From the NCBI GenBank assembly GCA_020055645.1, contig CM034548.1, positions 22,040,701-22,104,700 on the forward strand: a DNA stretch of 64,000 nt, in the 5' to 3' direction. The notes beneath the pieces are model-generated. The model worked only from the letters and a program-made list of their open reading frames with translations. It was not told where the DNA came from and made no database searches. This document shows positions 24,884-36,699 of the stretch, one piece after another; position 1 is the stretch's first letter; each line of letters starts with the position of its first letter. Position numbers and translations under genes: made by a program. This DNA is from Tomocerus qinae (lineage: Eukaryota > Arthropoda > Collembola > Entomobryomorpha > Tomoceridae).

Positions 24884-26938
24884 TTTTGTATTCATTGGGT
24901 GGATGATAATTCAAAGGATATGTGCGTTCTTCGGCTGCAGCCAATACCATGGTTGGTTACTTAGTAGCGATGGTAGTGATACTTTTTTATAGGAATGTCT
25001 GTTCTGTGTCTCTGTCTTTCCGTCCGTCTGTGTTCGCGATCTGGTTGGTGTAAGAAAGAGGTTGCACAAATACTTACCTGTCAATACTCTTTTGAACCTG
25101 TTTTTAATTAAGATTTAATTGAAGTTTGATTTTATAGAAAGTGCAACCTCTGCCTTAATTCCATTCACGATCCTAGCTAAAAGTCCTTTTTTTCTTCGGT
25201 TCTAAATCAATTTGGTTAATACGAGATTTTTCTTTCCGGGTAGTTTGGCAAAATGCAATGGACAGATTGGTTTGGTAAATCACATGGATTATATGGCAAA
25301 AATTCTGAACAATTTGTTATTAAGTGTAAATCATATTATTAGAGCAATTGCAATATAATAATTTATAAATATCCAAAAATAGTCAAAGTTAAAGACGTTA
25401 GTAAGTTTACCATTTTAAGTTTACTGCTACAATTTTTTGAAAATGGAAATAGTTTTTTCCATAATTTCTGCCAGTATTTTGGAGAATTTGCTTTTAGTAA
25501 GTTCTTTTGTGATATAAGGAACCAAATTTTAGAAAAATAATGCTACAATAAAAATTGTACAATTAATGTATAAATTGTGATATTTGCTTTCGCAAAAGAA
25601 TTTACCATACTCATATTTTGTCAAATTCTCCGGCAGGATAAAAATTGTTTTGCTAAGTTACCCAGAAGGATAATTTTGAACACTTTTTTGGTCAAAAGTT
25701 ATTTACTTCCGTTTCTTCGAATATATTCAAATTTCTTGAACGTATTCGAGTTTCTTCAATGTTTATCAGATTTTCTTTGAAAAGGCTTATTATTATTTTC
25801 CGCTATTTACAATGTTTTAATATTAAAAGTGATTCAGTCGGCTGTTAAATATGAAAACTGCTTAATGTTGCTACTGAATGCTCCTGCAATTTCAAGTGTA
25901 AATATATCAAAAATGTTAATGCTTCTATATTTTCCACAAACATAAATTATCTACTGTTTATATTATTTGTGTCGTTACTATTTAGATGAAATAAATTGTC
26001 GCAAAACGTTTTTAAATGTAGTCGTTTAAATTTCGTACACGTACCATCATATCATTTTAGTAGTTCTGTGTTTCTGAGTAACTTAATTTATTCGTTGTGC
26101 TTTTATACTTGTGTGGAATGATATTATTATATTCTACTTTTTAAGACTATTCATCTCAGAAGTCTCTCGTTATCGAATTAGTTTTTTCTCATCTCAAAGT
26201 TGTATAGCAGTAATTTTCGGGTTAACATTAGGTTAGGGTATAAATGACAGTTCAAGATTAGCAACATTATATTACTATGAAAACGAGCCGCAGGTTGTTA
26301 ATTTTTTCTTATAAAAATATGCATGGATAATTCTCGCCAATTCACCCTCGAACTGGAGATTGATTTTAAATAATTTGATACCGAACTTAAATGTGACTTG
26401 CAATACTTCGTCGACGTGTGTATTTGTAATTTTGTAGCATTCAACCAGCCGGCTGGTTTTCGGCTGCAGTATGCAGCAAGCCACAACCACGCAAATTAAG
26501 TTAGTGAAATATGATATGACGTTGGGGTACACTGAAATACTCGCAGAAGTTGTGCACTGTGGCAAATTCAAATGGGCCATAATATTAACATTTGGTCCAC
26601 AAATAAAAGTTTTTGAAATTAAAGTATGTTTTGATGACTTGGGACTTAAAAGTTTTATAGTAATATCAGTAGAAAGAGAAGAAAAAAATTGTTAGCTGGG
26701 ACTGGAAGTGGAAAGCCGGTTCGTAATTGTAGAGTTGGTCTTTAGGTCTTGGGTTGTCCCGGTTGTCCGTCATCCACTGTTAGTGGTAAGGGATTTATTA
26801 TTGTCTCGTAGTTAATACATAATAGTTGATTAGAACTATAAAATTAAATTACAGAATCCTTGTTCAATAAGCTCTTTTGTTATTCCCCGTTTCTCTCTTA
26901 GCAGATTATCAGTGATTTCGAGCAGAAAACCAACTTCA
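24884..26938. other. intergenic region between MFAP1 and TSNAX
   Basis: An 11-bp perfect inverted repeat (AGAGGTTGCAC at 25057-25067, GTGCAACCTCT at 25141-25151) encloses 73 bp. An AATAAA at 25547-25552 could serve a long MFAP1 3' UTR. A 101-codon minus frame at 26275-26580 has no supporting signal. The last ~100 bp are the TSNAX leader. Confidence 0.5.
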
Positions 26939-28809
26939 ATGGCAGAAAATAAGGAACCTGAAGTATCCCCCGAAAATAATTCTTTTGAGGGTGTATTCAA
27001 CAACATAAGGATTCATTTAGATGGGAAACAAGATAAAATCGAAAGAATAGGCGCTCTGGGAAGATCGATGACGTATGAAAGCAAAAGAATCATTTTCTTA
27101 CTTCATCGCATTTCAACGTAATGTCAGATATTTTCTGTTTTTTACTAATAATACTACTGCTTGCAGACATTTACATTAATGTAAATAAATAATTGTGGAT
27201 TAAGAATCTGACCGAAGGTGTATATGTATGTAACCAAGTTATCGGACTTCCGACGATAGAGATTAATATAGGAAATTGTTCTCAAGTTTTCATACTTCTT
27301 TCGTCAGTCAAATTCCAACAAAGTACTAAATATTCAATAATAATAATATTTTCAGGGATAAAACTGTTTTGGACAAGGCCGAACTTCGCCTGAGAAATAT
27401 GCGCGACCAAGGGAATACGGAAATAATATACAAATTATCTAAAGAGCTAGAAAATCAAGACTTTTGGATGTACCTTCGTTATTACACATCCGGTAATACA
27501 CTTTTATGGGAATTGTAATTCTAACTAATTCGGTCTAATCGAGAACAGAAAGCAAAGAATGGCAAGTTTATTTTAAATGATGCATTCCATTTTTAACGGT
27601 TTTTAAGGAAAGCCATTAATACCCACTAGGTTGATTTTAAAAAGTTTGATCTATCACTGTCAATACAAAATAACTTCTAGTTTCATAATCAGAACAATGT
27701 TAACAATGTGATACTGTTTTTCAAAAAAGGTCTGAAAATGAAGTCTGAATGCCAATAACCATATAGTATTATATTACATGTATATGCCAGTGCCTCAATT
27801 AATACATTTTATATAATTCGAAGCATAGAGACGAGACTTCCGAAGCTCCCTCCGCTCTTTTTGACTCCTTTTGGTCAAAAAGATATTTTTTTCGATATGA
27901 AATTTCATCCTTCCCCGAATCTCCATTTTGTTTTATCTAAAGCTTGGTATAAGTGTCGAAGTTTTAAAGTTCACTTGACGTATACCCTGACTGTGATGCA
28001 GTGACCTGACAAAGTCACCTCCAGTTGCCTAACAATATAATTACTAGGCAGCTGGGAGTCTGTGTGACTCTTGGTGAAAAGATATGGTTGATTTTTGCAA
28101 CTTCTTTGCTCGCTTATTTCAATTAATGAGCATATTATGTTGTCACTAGAATAAAACCTAACTAGGTATGAACAGTTAACACTTAAGTTACTCCCTAGCT
28201 ATTAGACTGTCTTGATTGTGATTTCTTCTTTCTTTAAAATAGGAATTCAAGAATATGTTGAGGCATTGGCCCTGTGGAAATACTTGAAACATGGGGTACT
28301 CATTAGTTTTGAAGAAGCACAATCATTTCTTACGCCCCCGCTGGATTTGTCGAATGCAGTAGACAATATGGCTATAAATGACATTGACAAAGAAGAGAAG
28401 TTAATGGTTCCACTTCCCCCGATTGATTTCTTTTTAGGAATCGCTGATTTTACAGGAGAATTGATGAGAGCGTGTGTAAGTGCTGTGGCTGACGGAAACA
28501 AATCTTTTGCATTTGAAGCATGCTACATGGTTCAAGAAATTTACAGAAGTATGTCCTACATTATTAATAGATAATTATTGGTGATAGATATTTGCTGGTT
28601 TTAATTCACAACTATTTAAAACAGATATGTGTGGACTGTCATACATGCGAAGAGACCTTCAACTTAAGCAGAATACGTTAAAATCTAGTGTCTGCAAGAT
28701 GGAAAGTGCTTGCTATCAGTTGAGCATTAGAGACTGTTACGAGATGAATAAGCCAATTAAAGCTTGGCAAGACTACGAAGTAGAACAAGGATATGAATCT
28801 GGTGATTAG
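26939..28809 (+). CDS. TSNAX: translin-associated factor X homolog (C3PO RNase subunit)
   Basis: Exons: 26939-27117, 27356-27492, 28243-28548, 28625-28809; 268 aa (human TRAX is 290). Conserved blocks: KQDKIERIGALGRSMTYESKR then FLLHRI in exon 1; GIQEYVEALALWKYLKHG (106-123); a short acidic loop; PPIDFFLGIADFTGELMR (164-181); and in the last exon KMESACYQL. The acidic residues that bind metal in TRAX and give the TRAX-translin complex (C3PO) its nuclease activity appear to be present: E109 and E112 in EYVEA, D174 and E178 in ADFTGEL. C3PO removes passenger strands in RNA interference and trims tRNA leaders; TRAX works as a helical bundle with translin, which is not in this window. The ATG at 26939 is the first in frame after upstream non-ATG codons. 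The N-terminus lacks the basic extension of the vertebrate protein. Confidence 0.95.
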
Positions 28810-30461
28810 CTGGGCGAGCATCTTATCCAGATCAGGTATAAATCCACATTTCGTAAATTATTTTGATATATGTTACTTGAAAGATGCAAGTTTCTATTAA
28901 TAGACCTGCTTAATATAGGAAAACACTAGAAACACTTTATTTTTTAATATAGTCAAAATTTTTTGCAAAAGTTACAGATCATATTTACTTAGTAAAGCTT
29001 CACCATACGTTTTATGAAACATAAAAACGCTCTCTAAACGTCTTTAACAATGGTCCTTTTACTTTTAGATGGTTCCACGCCTAGAAGATTTTGCAAAAAA
29101 ATCTTTCGTTTACACATCATAAACAAATTCAATTTTATCGTCAAATTTTACAATGGGAAAATTAATATAGCTTATTATTCTATAATTATAATTATTTTCA
29201 TTATTGTTCGCTTCTTGATTAATTGGTGGGCTATTTGTAATGGCCATTCATCTGGTAATTATAATATTTTAGAATAATCCCACACATCATTGTGTTTAAA
29301 CGAGTTCCATACGACTGTCATTGTATTTTGTAGCTATTTGGTTTAGTCATGATTAATTACTATGGGATCTCTACGAAAATGAATTAAATTACATACATAC
29401 CTGTATATAATATTTCGCTGAATATAACAGCAAAAATGTTACGATCTTTAATTGAGGTGCTTGTTTCTCTGTGAATGACTGAGTTGGAAATACCTGTAAT
29501 AATATTTAGCTGCGTATAAATAAGTGTATTTGACGATTCTCTGGTAGCACAAAGGAAATAATAAGACATAGATAAATATTTTAACTTGTACCCATTGCTT
29601 TGATTTTAGGCCCAACGAAGAATTTCTATAAATGTTTACATGTAATTTTATAACAGTGTTGATTATATATCTGTAATATTATGTAACTTTTGAAAAATGA
29701 GGCATTACTCATGTAAAATATCTTTTACATAATGCTATGCAATTAAAGACTGTTTGAATGAATAACAAAACGATTTTGCTCAAACATCATGCCATCCTTT
29801 CATATCCCTGTCTCCAAAACATTTTCTAGTGTATATTTAATTGTGGCATGATTTAATATTGTAATATGCCCTGCATATTGTGCATAGTACACTTGGATTA
29901 TCTCTTAATTGTTTTCTGATGAAATAATATTTTTAACTCATGCAATTCCTGTAAATAAATTACTCTCCCGAATTAAATTTTTTTAATACTGAGTAAATCA
30001 GTATCATGGTATTTTTTAATTAATTTGTTAAATATTAGATAGTTAGCTAATAAAATACTTAAGGCAAGTAACGCTAACGGTGGTCCATTCTAATCCCGCT
30101 TCTGCTGCATAAGCCAGGTCCATATAGTGCAATTATTCCATTGCCGCTCATTAGTGCATGTGACAATATTAAGCCAACAGGGAGTCAATTCTATCGGCGA
30201 CGGGAGCCGAACATCAAGCAAGTTACATTATCACAATCACAATTGCAATACCTTATAATAATATTTGCGCTAATGGAATTGATTGGGTGAATTAGAATTA
30301 ATACACTTTAGCTACAACTGCATTGAAGATTGTGGCTGGCTGGAGTAGTCTGTTGCTATTAGTCTGGTCGCGGTCATCTGATCTGGTTGGATTTACTGTA
30401 CTATCGAGCTTTTGGACTTCAACAGTCATTTTTTATCCCTTTTGGATCTAATTTCGTAAAA
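28810..30461. other. intergenic region between TSNAX and NIPSNAP
   Basis: AT-rich with no exon or clear repeat. The last few hundred bp, richer in G and T, are probably the NIPSNAP promoter; I see no good TATA box. Confidence 0.5.
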
Positions 30462-32182
30462 ATGGCTAGTAGTTGTCGGTTGTCTAATATTTTAACGACT
30501 AGAATTCCCCGTTACCTGACATCAACAAGGTAAATCATTAACATTTAAAATTAGCTGAAACTTAAATTTATTATTGATAGTGTTGGAATACTTTGGTGGT
30601 AGAAAAAACTGTATTATCTATTTGTCTGTCTGACTGAGAAGATTGGGATAAGTATATCAATTATATCACTCATAATACTGAGTACTGAATATATATGTGA
30701 TTAATACTAGTAAGTAATGACATAAACCAGGAGTTTATATTTATATTAAACTATCAGCTATTATTTATTTTGAGCAGCTGTTATATACTATTTATATTTA
30801 TAGGGATTATGGATACAGTTTTCATGTTTATTAGTTCCTCAGCAGAAACTGGTGACCAAGAATCAAATTTGTTTGTTAAATCAATCTAAGAAAGGGTGTC
30901 TATTTGACTAATGGTTGACTGTTTTCCCTTCTAACATTGAACATCAAAATAGCTATGTTGCGACTAAAGCACAGAAATACATATCAAAATTTGCAATGTG
31001 ACGTGTACCGAATAATTACATATGCTTGTTTTTTTTCGCTGACAGCTAACATTATTAGTTTATATTTAGATTATAATTTGATGGCTGAGTTTAATGTTTA
31101 GATTTGATGAGTTGTAATTATGTTGCAGGGGAATATGCATGACTGTTCCAAAGTTGGAAGCACAAGCTGGGGAAGGATTTCTGAGCAAATTGTTCGTACG
31201 GAAAATAGAGCCTACGAAGGAATCACATTCTACTATGTTGTCAGATAAAGAAATTATTTACGAATTGCAGACTCATCAAGTGAAACCTGCTTTTCTCGAG
31301 AAATACTTGGATAATTAGTATGATATTTTAGAACATTTAAACTAATTGATAATTGTAAAAATGTATTTAATGAGATTATGGCTCATCAGTGAGAAGCAAG
31401 TCGACGTGGCACATGAATTAAAAGCAGGCGAGATTGTGGCCAGTTATTGCGTCGCAATTGGTGATCAAGATCAAGTGATTCATATCTGGAAGTATACAGG
31501 TGGTTATGGAGGAGTTGACTCAGCTAGACAAATCCTTAGCACTAATGAGGTAAAATGTGTAATCTATCTTCTAGTATTCAAGACAAATATTTTTTTGTAA
31601 ATAACTTGTAAAACAGAATATTCGCCTGAATTTTAAATAAATGTTTCAGGACAGTGTAAAGCTTGTGAAGGAGCGATTAACCTGCTTACGGAATAGAAAT
31701 AGTCAGTTTATGCTTCCATTTAGCTATTGGCCTCCTCCAGAAAAACGATCAGGTGGAAACATATACGAGATTAGGAGCTACATCCTAAAACCTGGAACTA
31801 TGATCGAGTGGGGAAACAACTGGGCACGTGCTATTAACTTTCGACAGCACAACGAAGAAGCATTTGCTGGGTTTTTCTCCCAAATCGGGCGTCTCTATAA
31901 TGTCCATCATATTTGGTGTAAGTTTTCGTCTTATAGTACTATATATAATCCTTTCAGAATCTTTGACACATTTCCTTGCCATTTAAGGCCAATGAGTTCT
32001 AATTTCTAATAAAAATGTTTGATGTGCATCAAGGCTACAAAGACTTACAAGCTCGGAAGCAAACTCGAGAAGCTGCTTGGAGAAAGCCTGGCTGGGATGA
32101 ATGCGTAGCTTACACCGTGCCTCTAATTCGTGAGATGGACTCGAGAATCTTAATTCCCACCAAATTCTCTCCAACTCAATAA
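30462..32182 (+). CDS. NIPSNAP: NIPSNAP family mitochondrial protein
   Basis: Exons: 30462-30529, 31129-31317, 31390-31549, 31650-31917, 32034-32182; 277 aa (human NIPSNAP1 is 284). Residues 1-23 are Arg/Ser-rich without acidic residues, as in a mitochondrial targeting sequence. The two ferredoxin-like halves are visible: [18 protein letters not shown] in the first, with [15 protein letters not shown], and [19 protein letters not shown] (178-196) then WARAINFR and [16 protein letters not shown] in the second. The C-terminus has [17 protein letters not shown] and [20 protein letters not shown] proteins lie in the mitochondrial matrix and outer surface and mark damaged mitochondria for autophagy. 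The exon-3 acceptor is taken at CATCAG because an earlier AG would create a stop. The stop codon lies inside an AATAAA hexamer. Confidence 0.96.
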
Positions 32183-32183
32183 A
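32178..32183 (+). terminator. AATAAA overlapping the NIPSNAP stop codon
   Basis: The last codons read CAA TAA, and the stop sits inside AATAAA. A second AATAAA at 32295-32300, ~115 nt downstream, is the more ordinary candidate for the 3' end. Confidence 0.5.
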
Positions 32184-35100
32184 ATTTATTATTGCACACG
32201 ATGGGAGATTTAATTTTTACACTTCTTGTTTGTTGACTAATTATTGTCTGAAGTTGTCAGTTTATGAACCGTGCAAAGTAACTGTTTTAGTTTTAAATAA
32301 ACGCAGCGTAGAGTGCTGTGGCAATTATAATTCTATCCTAACACTTCAAATAATTTACTTTGGAACCACATGAATATGTTAATTTACAATTACGTAGACT
32401 CATTAATTATAGGTATTTCAATCCATGAAAATAAGAACTATTATTAATAATTATGTTCATGAGCTACAAGGTTAGACCGATAATTAGATTTGGTTTACCA
32501 AAAGCATTATGATGCTAAATGAGAACGAATTCATATAAATTATTAGGTACAACTTCATCAACATAATTTTTATTAGTATCACTGGTTTTACATTATATAT
32601 TTTAGTTCATCTATGTTTATACAGGCTAAGAGTCAATGATAAATATGCACGTAATGACTTAATCATATAACTATTTAAGTTGTTAGTATATTGGTACTTG
32701 GTTTGGTACTGGTACCAATTAAAACATCATGTATTATATTATACTGTAATTGGTACCTACGCTAAATTAAAGTTTATTTCTATGTAGTGATTAGTAAATC
32801 AGGAAATGATCAGTAAACCGTATTTGGGGACAGTACTGCAACAGTTTAGATAACTAGAAATATAAAAAATTTGTTTTATCATACAAAATTTTCATACAAA
32901 ACTCTTTAGCGTTGATTTGTTATTGAACTTAAGTTGTAACAAGCTAGTACGCTTTAGTATGCTAATGCAAATTTAATTATTACTAGTTCGGTCATCTATT
33001 TTTTCTTGAATCTATGCGTATTGCGTCGGGTAATTTAATTTAGGTGAATTATTTTCAGATTTTATCTTGTGTACGTCACATTTGGTTTTCACATACGGGA
33101 AACTAAACTTCATTTAAAAATCCCATTCAGTGATCTTATTTATATTAATGATTATTTATTTAAAATGAACAATACATTTTACTGTTTATACCACAACAAA
33201 ATGACAAGGAAAAGATTATTATGTTTACCCATTCTAAATGCAAAATGGATTAATCTATTCATGGCTTAGGTACATTAATTTAGAAGATTGGACTATAGAA
33301 ATAATTTTAGACAATATTCAGCAGTTTTCTATCATTATCGTTCACTGATGATGTTAAAATCCATAGGCTGCTTGATATTTTATACAGCATTTAATATTGG
33401 AGACTTTCAATGCCCACCTATTGCATACCTGGTTTGTTTAACATCCAATAGAAAAAGCATTTCTATGTAAGCTGACTAAAAATTTCGAAAACGTAATTTA
33501 AAAATTACTACTTGATCACATATTACATTTAGTTTTAGTCAACCTTCTGATTGGATTAAGTTCCCAATTGATACTGCATAATATTAGAATTTTCATCAAC
33601 GACAGCGTTAATAGCAATCACTAATAATTTCACACTCTCACAGATTGAATATTCATTCATAAAGATTGGTATTCACTATCTGCTCTTCTATTATCTAACG
33701 AATATTATATTTCTCATAAGACTCATAGTCTCTTATTCTATCATTCTATTTCTTTCGGGCCTCAATGGTTAACTTCCATGATTTTTTGTTCCGTGCCAAA
33801 TTGGAGGAACCGTATAAATACACTTCTTTTTAATCGAAACTACTAAACGTTTCTATATTTTGATTTTTATCCTGATTTATTACATGTAAGTTCATATATC
33901 CTGACTTTACATGTACATGTATTTAAGTGGTTTCGATTGAAAAAGGAGTGTGTTTAATACCTCGGTATAGGAGGGAGGAGAAACCCGAATAGGTATATAG
34001 GTGCCGAAACCAAATTCCATAATATAATGCAATTGCAGAATGTAGCCACAATACTAAATGCGATGGGAGATTATACTACATTCCCCCTTGTCAAATGATC
34101 CTAGTCCTTGAATTTGCAAAATCTTGTGATTGAAGTCTTCTAGAGTGAAGGCTATTGTAATAAATCCGGTTAGGTATTAAGTACACATTATATCAATGGA
34201 TTTGAATATAGATTAGCAAACTGAAAATATTTCAAGTAATATATTCGAATGGACGATACTCGAACAGAGGAAGTAAGAAAACCGGAAATGATGAACATTA
34301 AAGCAAGAAATCTGGAAAATGAAAATGGGTGCAATACTTACACTCTGATAAAATATAGAGTTAATTCCTAATCAAGAAATTAATTTTCACTGAGGAGATA
34401 CTGGAATAAGTGATCTGAAGGCTTTATGGTCACCTTATACACTTGATACTTGATCATTCACTGGCGATTTTGCCTTAGGGTACTTTTTATCTGCATATTT
34501 GGAGTTGAAGAAAATCCGGCTATTATTTATTATTCTGTTTTTAGTCCCTTAAGTATTCGAAATTCTCCTCCTTTATAGTTCGGCAAAAAAATATATAGAC
34601 TTTTGTGTGTACTTTTTGAGTATACTAAAATTAAAATGTCTACTACAGATCAGAAAGGAGAGATTGGGTAATGTTGTACATACTAATTGGTGAAAGTGAT
34701 AATAATATAGCTAAAAGTGCTTAACTACAGTAGGAAATATACCTAGTTGTGTTAGTATTTAGTTTCTTCAAATGATATAACTATAGGATGTAGTTAGGCT
34801 AAGGACCATGTTTAAATACTTATTTTATTGTATTTGTAAACGGAGGTTTTTGTAGCTAATTTGTTATGATGCACAAAACTTCCTTCAATTGGATTATAAG
34901 ACGCTGACAAATAATTCAGCAAAAGCGGACTAACTCTACCAAAGGAAAATAAATTAGCGAGGATGTCAAATCTTTCAAAAAGAAAGTTAAAATCCCCACA
35001 ATGAATAAAATGCACTTTGACACTTTAACAGTTATCATAATATATTTACAACAGAACGCACCATTAGAAAAGCGTTTATAAAATTTCGACAGATGGATGG

Positions 35101-36699
35101 TAAAGTACTAATTCAAGTTAAAATTATAACTACTAACGTTATTTTAACTTTGACTACACTAATTTGCTTTAACTACTATCATGTAGCAATCCCAATGGGT
35201 TAGATTGTAGATAGACTATACAGTAATTAATGTTGATACCTGTATTATAATACTCTAGGTGGGTGGATACAATATTAATTGTATGAGTATTATTGCAACA
35301 TTGCAAAGGAAAGGGCCAATACTAGAGCAAAAATCAAAAATACATGTCAACGTCAACGTATTATAAATAGTGGTAAAGAAGGTAAAGGGAAAGCTTATTT
35401 TCAACAATAAGTAACTGCAAAACTGGAGCTACAATATTAAGTATGTACTTACTTGGCTCTGGATGTAATTAAGAAAAGAGCAAAGGAGTTAATACCCTTT
35501 TTACTACTTTAATCGATGCAATGCAAAAATCTGCACACATATTAAATTAAGTACATTGGACTGAACACATTTCATTAAGAAGCTTTACTATAATTTATTG
35601 GGGAATATGAGAAAACGAAGCAAATGAACTCATAAAGTCTCAACAAAGGTAACCAACTCACTAATAAGTAAAACGTGCTCTACTTTTTAGATGTTTTTAA
35701 TCATGACTGAGATTAAGGGTGACTTTTCAGTGGAATTAATGAAAAAGAGCAATCAATGTTTTCCTTTGCATGTTGCAAAAACGTATACATCTGTCCCACA
35801 ACTGTCTGGGATATCATTTAATAGTTAATGCATTCAATGAAGCACCTCTTTCTATCCAGAATGGAATGTGTCTATCTATTGCTATAGTATTCCAGAAGCA
35901 AAATGTGTTGAAAGGTAGGTGACATATGCAAATTGCAAAATCTATTCTAAGAATTTCTCAGCAATCACTAAGTGTAGCAAATGTAGGTGAGGATACTTTA
36001 AGTGGATAGCTTTTGGGAGGATTATCAAAATTTATGTCCTGAAAAGGCAACGCAATGTATGCATGAAGAACGTTTGTTTACTAACGTGTGGAAGAAACTG
36101 GTAATAATTAATTGAATTGTACCTTTAGCTTCCGTCCACAACAGGAACCCATCTCTCATGTGGGTTCACTCACCTCCCTTCAACTGGACACTTCCATGTT
36201 TAATGTAAAACGAAGCAGGCTAATGCTCTTTTTGGTTCACGAAGTTGTTTATAAACTCCACGAAAAAAGTAGCTTGGTTAGTACTTGAAGAAAAATTGCG
36301 TTGCTTTAGAGAATCAATGAAATGTGAGGCAATAACCTTGTCCATTGACATTTTGTTGTATACAATTTGTTATTTCTTAGTTATTGAAGTTTTTAAATAA
36401 AAAAATTCTGGACTTGGTAATGCTAACTTTACAGAGTGTTTACCCCGCTACTTAAAGTTCTACACATGAAGACATGATCGTCACGAAATCTTTTGTCGAT
36501 ATCAATCATTTATGGGTTTGTATTTTGTTTGTTATATAAAAATTTTCTCCACGCTAACATAAAACACGACAATAGCCTACAGTTATAAGTGACTAATCCT
36601 ACAAACTAGCCAGGTAGATTAACTTTCAAGAAAATCTAAAAGCGTAAATCAAACTAGGTAGGTAATTTACATTACACAATTACACCAGGTATACCCATT
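32184..36699. other. intergenic region between NIPSNAP and the Ly6 gene
   Basis: Convergent 3' flanks. Apart from the 33812-33960 hairpin I see only AT-rich sequence. Short frames (for example 33069-33269 and 34812-35015) lack any exon signal. Confidence 0.5.
33812..33960. repeat. ~149-nt inverted-repeat hairpin (MITE or structured RNA)
   Basis: Arms 33812-33843 and 33927-33960 are inverted repeats that pair over ~32 bp with two single-base gaps and three mismatches. All three mismatches are T on the left arm facing G on the right arm, so in a plus-strand RNA they would be G-U pairs. The 83-nt loop contains ACATGTAA and TTACATGT, which could pair again. No target-site duplication is obvious. 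It could be a miniature inverted-repeat element or a transcribed hairpin. Confidence 0.6.

Noticed and set aside
25069-25082. ATACTTACCTG resembling the 5' end of U1 snRNA
   Set aside because: The following sequence does not continue as U1; it is simply the complement of a consensus splice donor.
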